Shown in pieces: positions 1 through 11,196 of a stretch of 64,000 bases of DNA. Numbering within the stretch: the stretch's first letter is position 1; each line of letters starts with the position of its first letter. The notes beneath the pieces are model-generated. The model was given only the letters and a program-made list of their open reading frames with translations, was not told where the DNA came from and searched no databases. This DNA is from Mycteria americana (lineage: Eukaryota > Chordata > Aves > Ciconiiformes > Ciconiidae), in the NCBI RefSeq assembly GCF_035582795.1, contig NC_134366.1, positions 9,612,328 to 9,676,327 on the forward strand, read 5' to 3'. The translations under genes and the position numbers were made by a program.

Positions 1-3000
1 TCCCATTGAAATTTATTGGTAAAGGGTATTTCCTAATACAAAGCAAAATGTTACTGACCTCCCTCAGCAAATTAGGTTGTGGACTTCAAACATGTGCTTA
101 AAAATTTCAAGTGCATATTTAACTTTTGCTTGTGGGGAAAGTCAATGGGCAGTGAGGCATTTCTGACTGGCTGCCAAGCCAAATACCAGATATTCAGGAT
201 AAAATTTCTCTTCTGAATGGACAAGACTTGGCTTTAGCAGATCCAGGTAGGTGAGCAGAAGCATAGAAGGCCACATTCCTTCCCCAACTTCATGAAAGCT
301 TCTCTGCTACTTAAATGAGTCTTCAGTAATACGCCAAGACCAAACAACAGGACAAATTCTGCTTGCCCAACTCAGATAAGCATTCACAGTAAAGTCAATG
401 AAATACATATCTAATCCAGGTTAGAAACTTTGTCCAAATCTTCAGGCAAAACCAGATGGAAATATTCAGAAAACGTGGTGATGGTGGGATAAAGGTCTGA
501 TGGAGAGTGACAAATGTCCTAGGCTACTCACAGACATATCACCAGCGTCACTAAACACAGCACCCACAGAAAGGGCAAGACTGGAAGGAGGAGCTAATTT
601 CCATGGGTGGCTGCCAGAAGATGAGGATTAGGTGCCGCTGTACTATTACTACAGATTGTTTACACACAAGAAGCAGGAAAAACACTATAGAGAAATAGGA
701 TTGGTAATACTAATCTCAAAACACAAGGAAGACTGTGTGAATGTATTTAATATGTTAACCACTATCGAGTTGGGGAAGGGAAGTGGTACCATTTCTAGCC
801 TGCTTTCTTAATGAAAAAAGATTTATTCAGCCTTCCTGCCTTGTCTAGTATTTGCTTTCCAACTTATCCTATACCTTTAAAGCCACTGAAAAATTTTAAC
901 CTGATTTTACAACTGGATAAAAGGTCACTAAGGAAATAAAGTTCAAGATGTTTTCAGAATGAAGGTAGTAAGGAAAAACACAGAATCATACATGCTTTTT
1001 TATAAATTCTAGTTACACGTGACTGAGGGAAATACTCTACATGAGCTTACAAGAATCTACAAAGGAGCTTACAAAGACCCCAACAACAAGAAAAGTTACA
1101 GTCACTTTGCCATCAGCTGACAGGCGTGAGCTCATAGGAAACTATTCAGCACAACCGCTCTGAAATGGCTTGGTGGCGAACTGAAGTGAGACATGCTTTC
1201 CAAGCAGGGAAGGCAAAACAGGCGGTGGTACGACTGACCTCAGCAGACTCTGTCCCTCTGTAGCTACTTATTCTCACTCACCATGCCATTCGTAGGGACG
1301 GATGAGAAGTGGATTAGATCAGAGAAGGGATACAGCCGAAAACAGCAAGGCAATCTGTGTTACCTGGCTTTCGTCCCCATTCTGCTTCACAGAATGATTA
1401 TACAGGGAGATCCGTGAGCACACTGTAGGGACTGGCAACAGGAATAACTTATGCAGGAGTAGAGATAGGGCTGACTACCCGGTCAATGAACGCTTGCTCA
1501 GAGACAATTTGAGCTTCAATACACACATTGTAAAGGCAGACAAAAATCTGGGACCTGCAGTAAAGGATGAGGAGGAGTGGAGGACTGGATGGCCACACTG
1601 TGGTAATAAAAGGCTTAGAACAGACTGGGAAGTTTTACTCAGTCTGAGGGATACTTTGCACCACAATTAGTATCAATGAACCCAGTGGAACTACTGATGA
1701 AGTAAGATACCAGACAGTGTAAGAGCATCAGAGTTTGGCCCTATGGACGTGAAACTCTAAATCATTCCTATTTAATTTTTGAAGACAAGAATAAATAGCT
1801 GAACCTCAAAGAAATATAGTGAGAATTTCAAACAAGACAAATAATTATTCATAAAATAAAACTCTCATACATTAAAGTTTTCTCTTAGATCTACAGACAG
1901 ACACTTGTTCCCTTAAGGCATGTGTGAAGCAATGGCACTATGAGACTATGCAATTATTTCAAGACTAGGCAGGATAAATCAGTTGACGATAAGCTCCAGG
2001 CTTTCATAGCTACAGCTACGTAGAAGCTAAACCAGGGTCAGGTCTACACAACACCTCAACTGTGGAGTTCAATTTCACTTTTCCTTCTGTCACAACCATT
2101 TTTATTAACCTTTGTACAAAGAAAGGCTGAATTACCTATTGACAGCCTCTTCAGTCATAAGCCTTCATTACAATCTGTTTATATGTGTGTAGATCTTTAT
2201 AGCGTACTTTGTAGCTTAGCTAATGATAACACATGCAATAGTCACCTGGTATGGTTTATACAAGGTATTTATTATATATACAAACACATCTTCCATGAGG
2301 ACCACAAGCTTGCAATTTTCAAAACAGCTTCAGGCATTTGGACCTATTAATGTTCACTTAGGGAATTTCTGCATCTGTGGAAAACTCACCCTTTATGTCC
2401 AAAGACAGGCTGGTAAATAAATGCTTTGTTTTTCAAGAGGGCTAAGTCCCAGTGGAAGTCAAGCACTTTTGAACATTAAGTCAGTGAATAAGGCAGCTTC
2501 CCCCTTTGTGGTTGTAATCACAAGACCTCCCAACTGGAAAATATAGCCCATCTCTAATTAGAAATAAATACAGACATGACAGTTATTTATACTAAATCCA
2601 TTCTATAAGGTCTGACCATAAGAAGTGGCCTTGTAGTTATCAATTTTACTTAAGCCTTTACATTGCCGGGCTGGTGTAAAAGGCCATTTATGTCAATAGG
2701 AATTCGGCCCTCTTTGTCTTCTGTGCATGCAAGTATAACATTGCAAATATTTACCCAATTAGACAGCTCCACCCGAGTATGAACAAACAAAAACAACTGC
2801 TCATAGCATTCCTGAGAAGCAACACAGCGCAAGAACAAAGATTTCCACATGCAAACACAGGTAACCACCTAACCACAAAGCAGCAAAACCAGTAGATTCC
2901 TCAATGTTAAAAAGTAGGGGCAAGTTCTCTTTGATATCCACAAATCTTTGTGCTGCTGATTCAGAAGTACGGGGTAGATGCCTGCCTGCTTTTTGCAGCT

Positions 3001-6000
3001 GAGATTCCTCCAGTGAATGTAAAAAAATTAAATACATATTCAGTTGAATAGATGCCAAGGTTGGGCAATGAGAAGACCGATAGTTTCTCAGATGGGATGC
3101 AAAGACTTTTTAGCTTCTCAAATGGGGGACAAAGCCATTATATCTTGAGGCATTTTGTGTTTCTTCTGTTTCCTCTGACGGGGTTATCGTTCTTTATTCC
3201 TTGGGTTTGTTTCCCACTTGCTGGATGTGGGACATAAGAAACTAGTAACACCCAAGAGGTTAATGCCCATCTGCCATGAGGTCTTTTTGCAATCACAGTT
3301 TCTGAGCCTCTGCAATAGATATGAAGGCACTGATCTCATCTTCCCAAATGTCACGAACACCTGACCTTGTGAGGCAATACACAAACCTGACCAAACAGTG
3401 AAACCTGGGTGAGGTCTGGACCTAGAAACCATTCCATATGATAACAGGGTAGAAACATATAGTTGCCCTCTGACCTCAAAGCTTGAATCTATCCTACTTC
3501 GCTTACTTCTGAATAAAGAAAGCAGAAGCTTTCGCTGCAGAGGAGAGAAACAGGCACCTCCCAAGGCCAGTCCAGACAAACTGGGATCTCAGCAGCCCTC
3601 TGGAGGTACTATTTCGCCCTTCTCTCTCCAAGGGCAACTGAAAGCAACAGCTACTAACTTGGGCACCCCCGTTAACGTGCGTTAATCTCAGCAAACTGAG
3701 TGGGCGCAGTGCACGTTCCTAAACCGTGCAACATTGTTCTCCTATGTGTTTTGAACTCCTTCAGCACTGTGCATAAGCAACATCCCAAAATAAGCCTGAA
3801 TAAGCAAGTGAAGGTGGCAGTGTGCAGCTCAGTCATTAAGAAGATGAAATTTGCAGAATCCTAACCTAGTATTTGATTTAAGGCTAACCTGTTAGCAGTA
3901 TCTGTAAAAATAGTAAAATTTACTGTGGCATATGTGAAGCTGTTGTATAAGGTCCAACCCTGCATTACAATGATAGCAAGAGTTACATTAGCATATAACT
4001 AGTACAATTTAGCACATAATTATGTCCTTTGAGTTTGCATGCAAGTGGCTTGATCTCATTATTACAAGTAAAGTGTGTCCTTTTATGAGTAAAAGCTGAA
4101 GGGTTTGGCTTTAAGTAAATACATTTTTCAGCATAACCTAGCTTCAGCAGTTTCTAAAGTATCGCTCCGGGCAAAGTTGTAGGCTTCCCATGTGCTGCAC
4201 TTTTTTAACTTAAAGTTCAGCTTGGCAATCTGAAAACATACCTAACAGCAATTCTTACCACCTAGGTATAGTGACCTGCATTTAAGAGTACTGATGTACT
4301 CACTGAAATGGGAATCTTAAGATTTTGCCTGAAAAGTGGCAATGCTTACAGTACTAATCACGATGCAACATGGAAGCCACACTTTCATACCACATTGTGC
4401 ACTAGTGCATATGCACGTTCTCTCTCTGATGTTGTTTTTCCTCTGCATTGGTCTTCCTGGTTGCATTGGGAGCTTCACACTGGAAAGCTTTTCCCAATGT
4501 CCTGTTCAAAACCAAGACTGTTCTCTGAATATATGACTCTACAGCACGATGGGAGAAAAAATCATGGTGAGATTACCTCTACGTATTCATGGTCTCAAGA
4601 TGGCATCCTGGAAGAGGTACTGGCAGTATTCAGGCCCCTCCTCTGACCTCCTTCATGCAGTCATAACGTTGTCCTGGAAGATGAGCTATAGATGTCTTAA
4701 AGTACTTCTTTTAAAAAAGCAATGTGAATTGGGCAGAATCATCCTACGTGACAAGCTCTGGAAGAAAGTGTTTCCCCTACAACAGCAACAGCTCTAAAGC
4801 TTTCGGCCATTGTGCTCCAGAGTTTAAGGGACATGAAGATGTACAGATATAACCAGAGTGTGTGATACTGAGTCTATTCTTGGTAGCCACAGCTCTGCTA
4901 TTTATAGTTATGAGTGAGGACAGGGAAGGAAGGGGCAGAGCAGAGAACTGCTCATCTGATTTAGACCTTGGCTATCTCATGAGACATCAAGACTGCAGCT
5001 AGCCCTCCTAGATGGGAACAGTCCTTCTACCTGACATAGTGAGAAGAGTTTGGAAAATGAGGATGCTGTGAAGTTCCTTCCTCTCCTGTGTAACTACTCG
5101 TTCCAAGCTGAATAGCTACAGGAGAGTGTCACTACACATCTCCCGCACTGTAACATGATGAATCTAAAGTTCTAAGCGTGTAGTGGGGGAGCAATTCCTT
5201 TGCGGTGGCTTCATGGTTAACCCTACAAGCTAGCGTATGAATTCCAGAAGCATTTTCCTCAGGCACGTACGACAAGAGTAAGTGGGAAGGCTGCCATCAT
5301 GAGAGGACAAAAAGTGCTGGAATTGTGTACCACGAGAAGAGGGCTATAAGGGGAACTTAGTTCATGTTGCAATCCTTGAGGAAATTTCCTTCTTATCCTA
5401 TATGGGAATGACCGAGTCCCAAGTCACCAAACATGCGAAAAACATTTGAGCTTACAATCAGCCATGGACATGCTTGCACATACCCCTTGGAGGAACCCTT
5501 TTACAAAACCTGATGTTGTATAAGGATCGGTGACAGAAATGTACTTAGTTTTCTTCTTCATGCAAGTAACGTTTCCATCAAGAAATAAATGCATATAAAA
5601 GACAATGTTCCTTCTGGGCTTTTTTAATGACAATACATCTGTTTGTTTCACCTATTCTGTAGACTATCATGACTTGGAATACTGTTGTAAGAAACTGGCC
5701 ATCCCCTCACATGACGATTGACTAGCTACTCATTTACAAAGGCATTATAGCCAATAATTTCACTTTCAAAGAAACCCGCTCCTTATAGTGCCCTGCTTTT
5801 TACATCACAGCTAACGTAAAAAAAAAACCAAAAAGGGTTGGAACACCACTCCTAATTAGTATCTTTAAAGATCTGGAGGTAGTATAAATAAATGTATAAA
5901 TGTACATACAGCAAGACCAGAATTCCGACAATTTTTAACCATACCCGGACAGAACAGCTTGCCTCTGTACCACTGCTCACATCAGCCTCAAAAACCTAGT

Positions 6001-8560
6001 ATCAAAGAAATAATTTATTCAACAACAATATAACCAGCAAATAGTATTTTTTCACAATGAAGTTTACAGCAAATCACCATCTTGAATATGAAGTATGAAC
6101 TCATTGAACTCACTGCTACATAAATATGCAGAACGATGGCGATGAATTAAGTTGAAACCAAGACAAAGCCGTTGTCTTTGTGTCAGGACAGAGGTTCACT
6201 GACAGTGAGTCAGTACCCACAGCTGCATGTGGGATGTTGATTAGCTAATTATATGATAGTTGTTACATGAATTTATAGACACTTGAAGACTGTAGCCTAC
6301 GTATAATTGTTCTTTCTGTTTTGTTCTGGTAAAAGAAGCAGCTAGAGAAATGTCGGCAACTAAACAAAAAAGCTTCAATTAACATTTGTCATATGCCCAC
6401 TACGATATTATTAACTACACAAAGATAGAGCTCTGTTAGGATATCTTAGGGTTTAATTTCCATGCTCCGACTCCAACTATAGTTTCTCACCCTCAAATTA
6501 TGTAAAAGCAGCTGAGTTTTTAAGTTCTGCTCACTGTGGATGACTCACATTATTATATACTAACCAACAACACATTTTGTCTTACCCCTTTGTTTTACAT
6601 GCCTGAAGTGTTCCGGCTAGGGTTTGTCTTGTTCAGAGCCTGTACATTTCGCATACTGCTTATTGTACCATGTAATCACTCCCCGTCATTCTCCTTTTAG
6701 CTTGTAATGAGACCCTGCACTGCGACTTGGGCAATTTCACAAAACTATGCTACAGAACTCAGCATACGCCATCTATTACCGAGGTGCGCTGACGTCCGAG
6801 AAGGCACCAAGCGATCTGCAGGCTTCGCTGCAGATTCCTGAGAATTCACACAACTACACTGGAGACTGCTGATAAAGTAAAGAACTCAGTCTGATAAACT
6901 GCTGCCGATGTCAAAAGATTTTTTGAACTCTTGTACATAAGGTTGGCATCAGGAATCAAACAATGCATGTCACTAAATCCTTTTACGGAGACACAGGAGA
7001 TTAAGGCTTAGCTTATGACTGGGAAGGTTTCTATTCTCTGTATCAATAGGAGAAAGTCTTGAAGGTGAATAAATTCCAAAAAGTCTCCAGTGAAGCAGCT
7101 TTACGCATAATACAGGTCTTGCTCTGTGATTCTCTACCACTGCCTTCTGAGATTGTATCAGCAGCCAGCTCATTTTTTGATCTAGTTTAAGTAGGGAGAA
7201 AAATAAAATGTCCAAGTATCCCAAGTTTCCTGCCTAAGAGGGCCATGAAACAGTCTTTGTGAAACAAGCACGTTGTCAGATTCCAGAACGTCACAGAGTT
7301 TAATACAGAAAGCATGAAAGAACAGGTGAAATGATTTATGTAATGAGTAGTGATGCTGAGTACTTCCAGATTCTGCTGTCTTTGCTAAAGAATGAGATAA
7401 AAATAACGATGTCATTAATCTTACAAAGACACGTGAGCACTTCTTTCCAGAAATAACTGTTAAGCATAAAATATCAGGCATTAACCAAAGCATGCAGAGG
7501 CCTAACCCTTTTTAGGATTCTAAAAGGAAATGTAAAGCAATATGACTGTAAAGCAACACTAACATAAAGGGGCATTCAACCTTTATTCTAAGCAGGTAAC
7601 TTCAAGAGAAACAAGCTTAGGGCCAATTTCTCAACTAGTGCACAGTTGTATTGCTTCCACTGGTTTTAGTAAAGCTGCAGCAAGTTTTACCGTCTCAGAA
7701 GTTGGTCTCTGCTGTCTGAAAGAAGGCTAGAAGAAAGAAGCGCACCACCACATGATATTATGAATATGGGGGGAAAAAAAAGTAATAAGATGCTGCAGGA
7801 AGTAGCAAAGGAGACATACCCATGAGGAAAGGAAAAACATAGGCTAAAAAAAATGCTTAAGAGGTTCTTTCAGGAAAGAAAACTAGCAGACACAGCACAA
7901 GGGAATGTGAACTCTGCCCAGACACTGAGAATATGGGTAAGACTCAGGGAAAAAAATTTTAATACAGAAATATATCTTTTCAAATAAAGTAGAGATGTAG
8001 CACAAGCAAGAATGAATTATATTTGTTTCCCATAGGTCAATTTCAGAAAGAGTTTTCTTACAAAGATGGGTCGTTTTATCTCAGATACACAGTCCTGTTG
8101 ATAAATCTCAAAGTGATTCAACATGAAAGAAAATTTCCCAGGGAATGAGTTCTAGCCCTTATTTAGAGCTGCCGAAGGTATTGCTTAACAGTCCAGGGAT
8201 ACAGATAAATTGCCTGTGTCAATTCAAAACTCGTACACAGCTGCCATGAAGGGAAGTGTTATGTCTGCATGTGATTTCCTGGAACAAATCAAACGTTTCT
8301 GCAGAGGAACCCATAAAATGGTGACAATATATTAAGATCCTTTTCTCTGAAAATAGTTAACTCAAACTTATAGTGCAGGTCCACTGGGTCAGAAAAAAAA
8401 TATGAAGAAAGGGAAATAAATCACATCTTAAAAAATCTGACAGAAGAATCCAAACAATTTTAGCATATGAGACTAAAACCAAAAGCTGTTTTGGTACACT
8501 ATTGAGATAAAACAGCAATGGAAACTGAATATTTACAATTCCGTCTACAGAGGACATATA
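1..8560. other. AT-rich intergenic flank, no gene recognised
   Basis: Both strands were read for recognisable protein families, exon-like frames and RNA genes and none was found. Open frames are short (130 codons at most), lack family motifs and overlap one another on both strands, as expected by chance. Small structures seen are an imperfect 30-bp tandem pair at 3081-3140 and scattered A-runs. The DNA lies upstream of INSIG1, so distal regulatory elements may be present but cannot be identified from one sequence. Confidence 0.6.
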
Positions 8561-8563
8561 TAG

Positions 8564-8788
8564 GGTGTTCGAGCAGTGAAGTCTGTGAGGCAGGACTGGG
8601 CTGATGCCAAGCTAGTCAGTACCCAGAGAAAAATATTGGGCTCTTCTGTCACTTCCAACAGTGGCACTAACAATTCGGCCATCACCAAGACAGTCCAGTA
8701 CCTCGTCCAAAGGCACGTTGCGCAGCAGGCTCAGCTATCCGAACTCTTTGCATCCCAGCTAGAACTGAGCAAAGATCAGAAGGGATAA
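8564..8788 (+). other. Short open frame without ATG, unrecognised
   Basis: After a stop at 8561 the frame stays open for 75 codons and contains no ATG; the earliest near-cognate start is GTG at 8576. The deduced peptide is polar, rich in Gln, Ser and Thr, and ends in a Gln/Leu/Glu-rich stretch (VQRHVAQQAQLSELF) that could form an amphipathic helix. By eye the frame is richer in G and C than its AT-rich surroundings. It could be a decayed exon, a fragment of an old pseudogene, or chance. I do not recognise a family and no clean splice sites frame it. Confidence 0.2.
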
Positions 8789-9590
8789 CCATATCCCAGA
8801 TGAATTTTACAGATGAATTTTTACAGAGGACCTGCCTCTTTCTGTATCTTTAATTGAGTTCGTATTTTTTATTTGTTACATTTAACACATCGATGAAAGA
8901 CAACTGGAACCATCACTGAACCATCATTGAACATTGATGGTCCAAGAACTTGGATCATCATTCTGCCCGTCACAGGTGTGGCTAGCAACTATTCTTAAAT
9001 CCTCCGTGTCATCGCTTGGGAAGCCATTGGGTCCTATAATCTTTCAACCATAAAGAGGACATGCCTCACATGAAAAAGATGACCTGCTGGCTCCAGTGAG
9101 GCCAGCTAAATAAACAAGAAATCCACCACTAGCAACACACCAGCCTCCAGTGTGAACCTGCATCTTAAAAAAGCCGCTTAGCAGCTGAGTCCTGCTTTGT
9201 AGACAACTGTTGGTGCTAAACTCTAACATGACGTACAGCACACACAGGTAACCATCTCTGCTAGGCCAGTTTCCAGACCCTTGCAGAATGCAGAGGGCGA
9301 ACTTGCATGTAACTGTTATTTTTATGGCACTACACTAGGCTGGGTGCACCACGAGCCAAGCTTTGCCGGTGCTGGCAGAGTAGCTGCTCAGGTTGTCAGC
9401 ACCGACGGTAAGTCAGGAGTCTGGGATCTGCCGGGCACCCCGTGGCTGGCTGCTGACGCAGTGTCTGCGCTTGGCACGGTCTTCTTACACAGTCCTGGGT
9501 GTGGCGGGATCTCCTTACACCATCACTTTAGAATTACAACAGCCAGGATCACGGATCCCTTCATCTTCAGGAGACGCCGCAGCAGATGCC
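8789..9590. other. INSIG1 distal upstream region, no gene seen
   Basis: Non-coding transition from AT-rich flank to the CpG island. A small cluster of related short words built on CCATCA/GGATCATCA occurs around 8908-8965. No gene or repeat family is recognised. Confidence 0.5.
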
Positions 9591-9840
9591 TTCAACCTTC
9601 CCCATGACTAAGTGCCATCTCCCAAGGGGGCAAACCAACGTGCCGGGCTGGGCGACAGCAGGCGAGGGCTGGGCTGCGGAGGCCACCGCCACCTTCACCC
9701 CCACCCCCCCATATCTCCACCACCACCATCGGTATCAGCACCGCCGCCGCCGGGCTCTCCTCAGGGCTCCCCCTCAGCGGGCGGTTACAGCCCTTGGCGG
9801 GGCAGCGCCGCGGGCGCCTCGCGTGCCCTCCGCGCGCTCC

Positions 9841-10110
9841 CGCCCCGCCCGCCATTGGCCGCGGGCCCGGCGCGGGGGGCGGGGCGCGGAGAGGGGCGGG
9901 CCGGCGGCGCCGCGCGGTCCTGCCGCCGCCGGCCGCGGGGCGGGCGGGGGGAAGGCGGGTGGTGTGTCCGGCACGTCATATCAGCCGCCCGGCCGGGATT
10001 GGCTGCGGCGCCTCACCCGACTGGACGCGGGCGCCCGGGCTGGCGCGGCGGCTCCCGCGCTCGGCGCTCGCGCCCGGCCCCGCCCCGCCCCGCCCCGCCC
10101 GGCGCGGCCC
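9841..10110 (+). promoter_or_regulatory. INSIG1: INSIG1 proximal promoter: GC boxes and CCAAT box
   Basis: Several GC boxes (GGGCGG/CCGCCC) are visible, including a run of CCCCGCC repeats at about 10078-10100, typical Sp1/KLF sites. An inverted CCAAT core (ATTGG) lies at 9854-9858. A CACGTCAT word at 9972-9979, read on the other strand as ATGACGTG, resembles a CRE/ATF site. These lie 135-400 bp upstream of the inferred start site. The assignment is by motif and position only. Confidence 0.6.
9998..10021 (+). promoter_or_regulatory. INSIG1: Candidate NF-Y / SREBP composite site
   Basis: An inverted CCAAT box (ATTGG, 9998-10002) is followed about 10 bp later by CTCACCCGAC (10012-10021), which matches the classical sterol regulatory element ATCACCCCAC at 8 of 10 positions. 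SREBP usually works with NF-Y bound 16-20 bp away, and INSIG1 is an established SREBP target. The spacing and location, about 230 bp upstream of the inferred start, fit that role. Binding is inferred. Confidence 0.5.
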
Positions 10111-10215
10111 GGCCCGAGGGGAGGGGAGGGGTGGCGGGGCGCAGCGGCGGGCCCGTCGCTGCCTGCGGCCGCGGGTAGGTCGGCGGCGGGTAACGTGACA
10201 CCCGCGGCTGCGGGC

Positions 10216-10222
10216 TTATAAA
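10216..10222 (+). promoter_or_regulatory. INSIG1: TATA-like box of INSIG1
   Basis: TTATAAA stands in an otherwise GC-rich promoter, about 125 bp upstream of the first good splice donor (10341). Transcription would then begin at about 10245-10250, which suits a short non-coding first exon. Confidence 0.55.
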
Positions 10223-10245
10223 CCTTACACGGGGCGTGGGCCGCC

Positions 10246-10340
10246 GGCGGCGAGCCGGGAGGGAGGCGGCAGAGCGGCGGCCGTTCGCCCTCCCTCACGG
10301 GCCGAGGCGGCGGCGGGAGCAGCGGGCGCAGCCCCCTGAG
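10246..10340 (+). other. INSIG1: INSIG1 non-coding exon 1 (5'UTR), start approximate
   Basis: The inferred start is 25-30 bp below the TATA-like box. The exon ends at CTGAG followed by the donor GTGAGA at 10341. The matching acceptor (GTGTTTCAG) ends at 10789, giving a 449-bp 5'UTR intron and a six-exon gene in total. The 5' end is an estimate and needs cap-site or RNA evidence. Confidence 0.5.
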
Positions 10341-10789
10341 GTGAGAGGGCGGGGAGACCCGCGCCCCCGGTGCCCGGCGGGGAGAGGGCCGGGGAGGGGC
10401 GGCGGTTTTACGCCCCCGAGCCGGGAGGCGAACCCAGTCCGCGAGGGAGAGGGGGCAGCGCGGGTCTGACAGGAGCCGCGGCCGGGGGGGCGGTCCCTGT
10501 TCGTGTCCCCCGAGCCTCTCGGGCACTGGGGCCGGGGACCCCGCCGCTGCCGGGCTGAGGCAGCGCAGCCCCTGGCCCTGTGGCTGCTCAGGTGGGTCAG
10601 GTCACCCCGCTCCTGCGGGGCTGCTACCTTCGCCCCCGGCCCGTCGGGCTCCGAGCCGTCCGCCCGGTGCCTCTGGAGCCTGGCTGCTGCTGCTGGAGGA
10701 GGCGGCGGCGGTGCGTGTCAGTGGTGTGTAAGGGGCCGACCTGAGCCGTCGTTGGGGGTTTTAACAGGCTGTCCCTGTGCGTGTTTCAG

Positions 10790-11196
10790 GACCCCGGTGA
10801 AGCCAATGCCCAGGTTGGAGAACTGCGCCTGGAGCTGTTCCTGCACTGCCAGGGGACGGCACAAACCCCAGCTGGGGGACACGGCTGCCGGGCTGGCCGC
10901 CAAGGTGGGGGAAATGCTGAGCTCCTCCGTCTCCAGCCCCTCGCTGACGTTGGTGGGTCACGGAGCACGCAGCCCCAGCACCTCCAGTACCACCAGCAGC
11001 ACCAGCAGCAGCACCTTGAACTTGAGTCAGCACCTGGTGCAGCGGAGCGTGGTCCTCTTCGTCGTCGGTGCTTTCATGGCCCTGGTGCTGAACTTGCTGC
11101 AGATCCAGAGAAATGTGACTCTGTTCCCTGACGAAGTCATTTCCACTCTCTTCTTCTCCGCCTGGTGGGTGCCCCCGTGCTGCGGGACAGCAGCAG
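10790..11196 (+). CDS. INSIG1: INSIG1 exon 2: 16 nt of 5'UTR plus codons 1-130
   Basis: The acceptor GTGTTTCAG ends at 10789 and the donor GTGAGT begins at 11197, leaving phase 1. The start ATG at 10806 is chosen by homology with MPRL of other INSIG1 proteins; its context is weak (C at -3 and C at +4). A second in-frame ATG is codon 37. The exon encodes the variable N-terminus, the Ser/Thr-rich run and transmembrane segment 1 (about residues 80-99), then the conserved NVTLFPDEV loop and WWVPPCCG at the start of segment 2. Confidence 0.95.

Noticed and set aside
9586..10526. Overlapping 180-210 codon frames on both strands of the promoter island
   Set aside because: Ala/Arg/Pro/Gly-rich composition on both strands is a result of CpG-rich DNA over a promoter.
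10503..10805. In-frame 101-codon extension upstream of the INSIG1 ATG
   Set aside because: It begins at a GTG, not an ATG, crosses the 5'UTR intron and its acceptor at 10789, and does not resemble any INSIG1 N-terminus.
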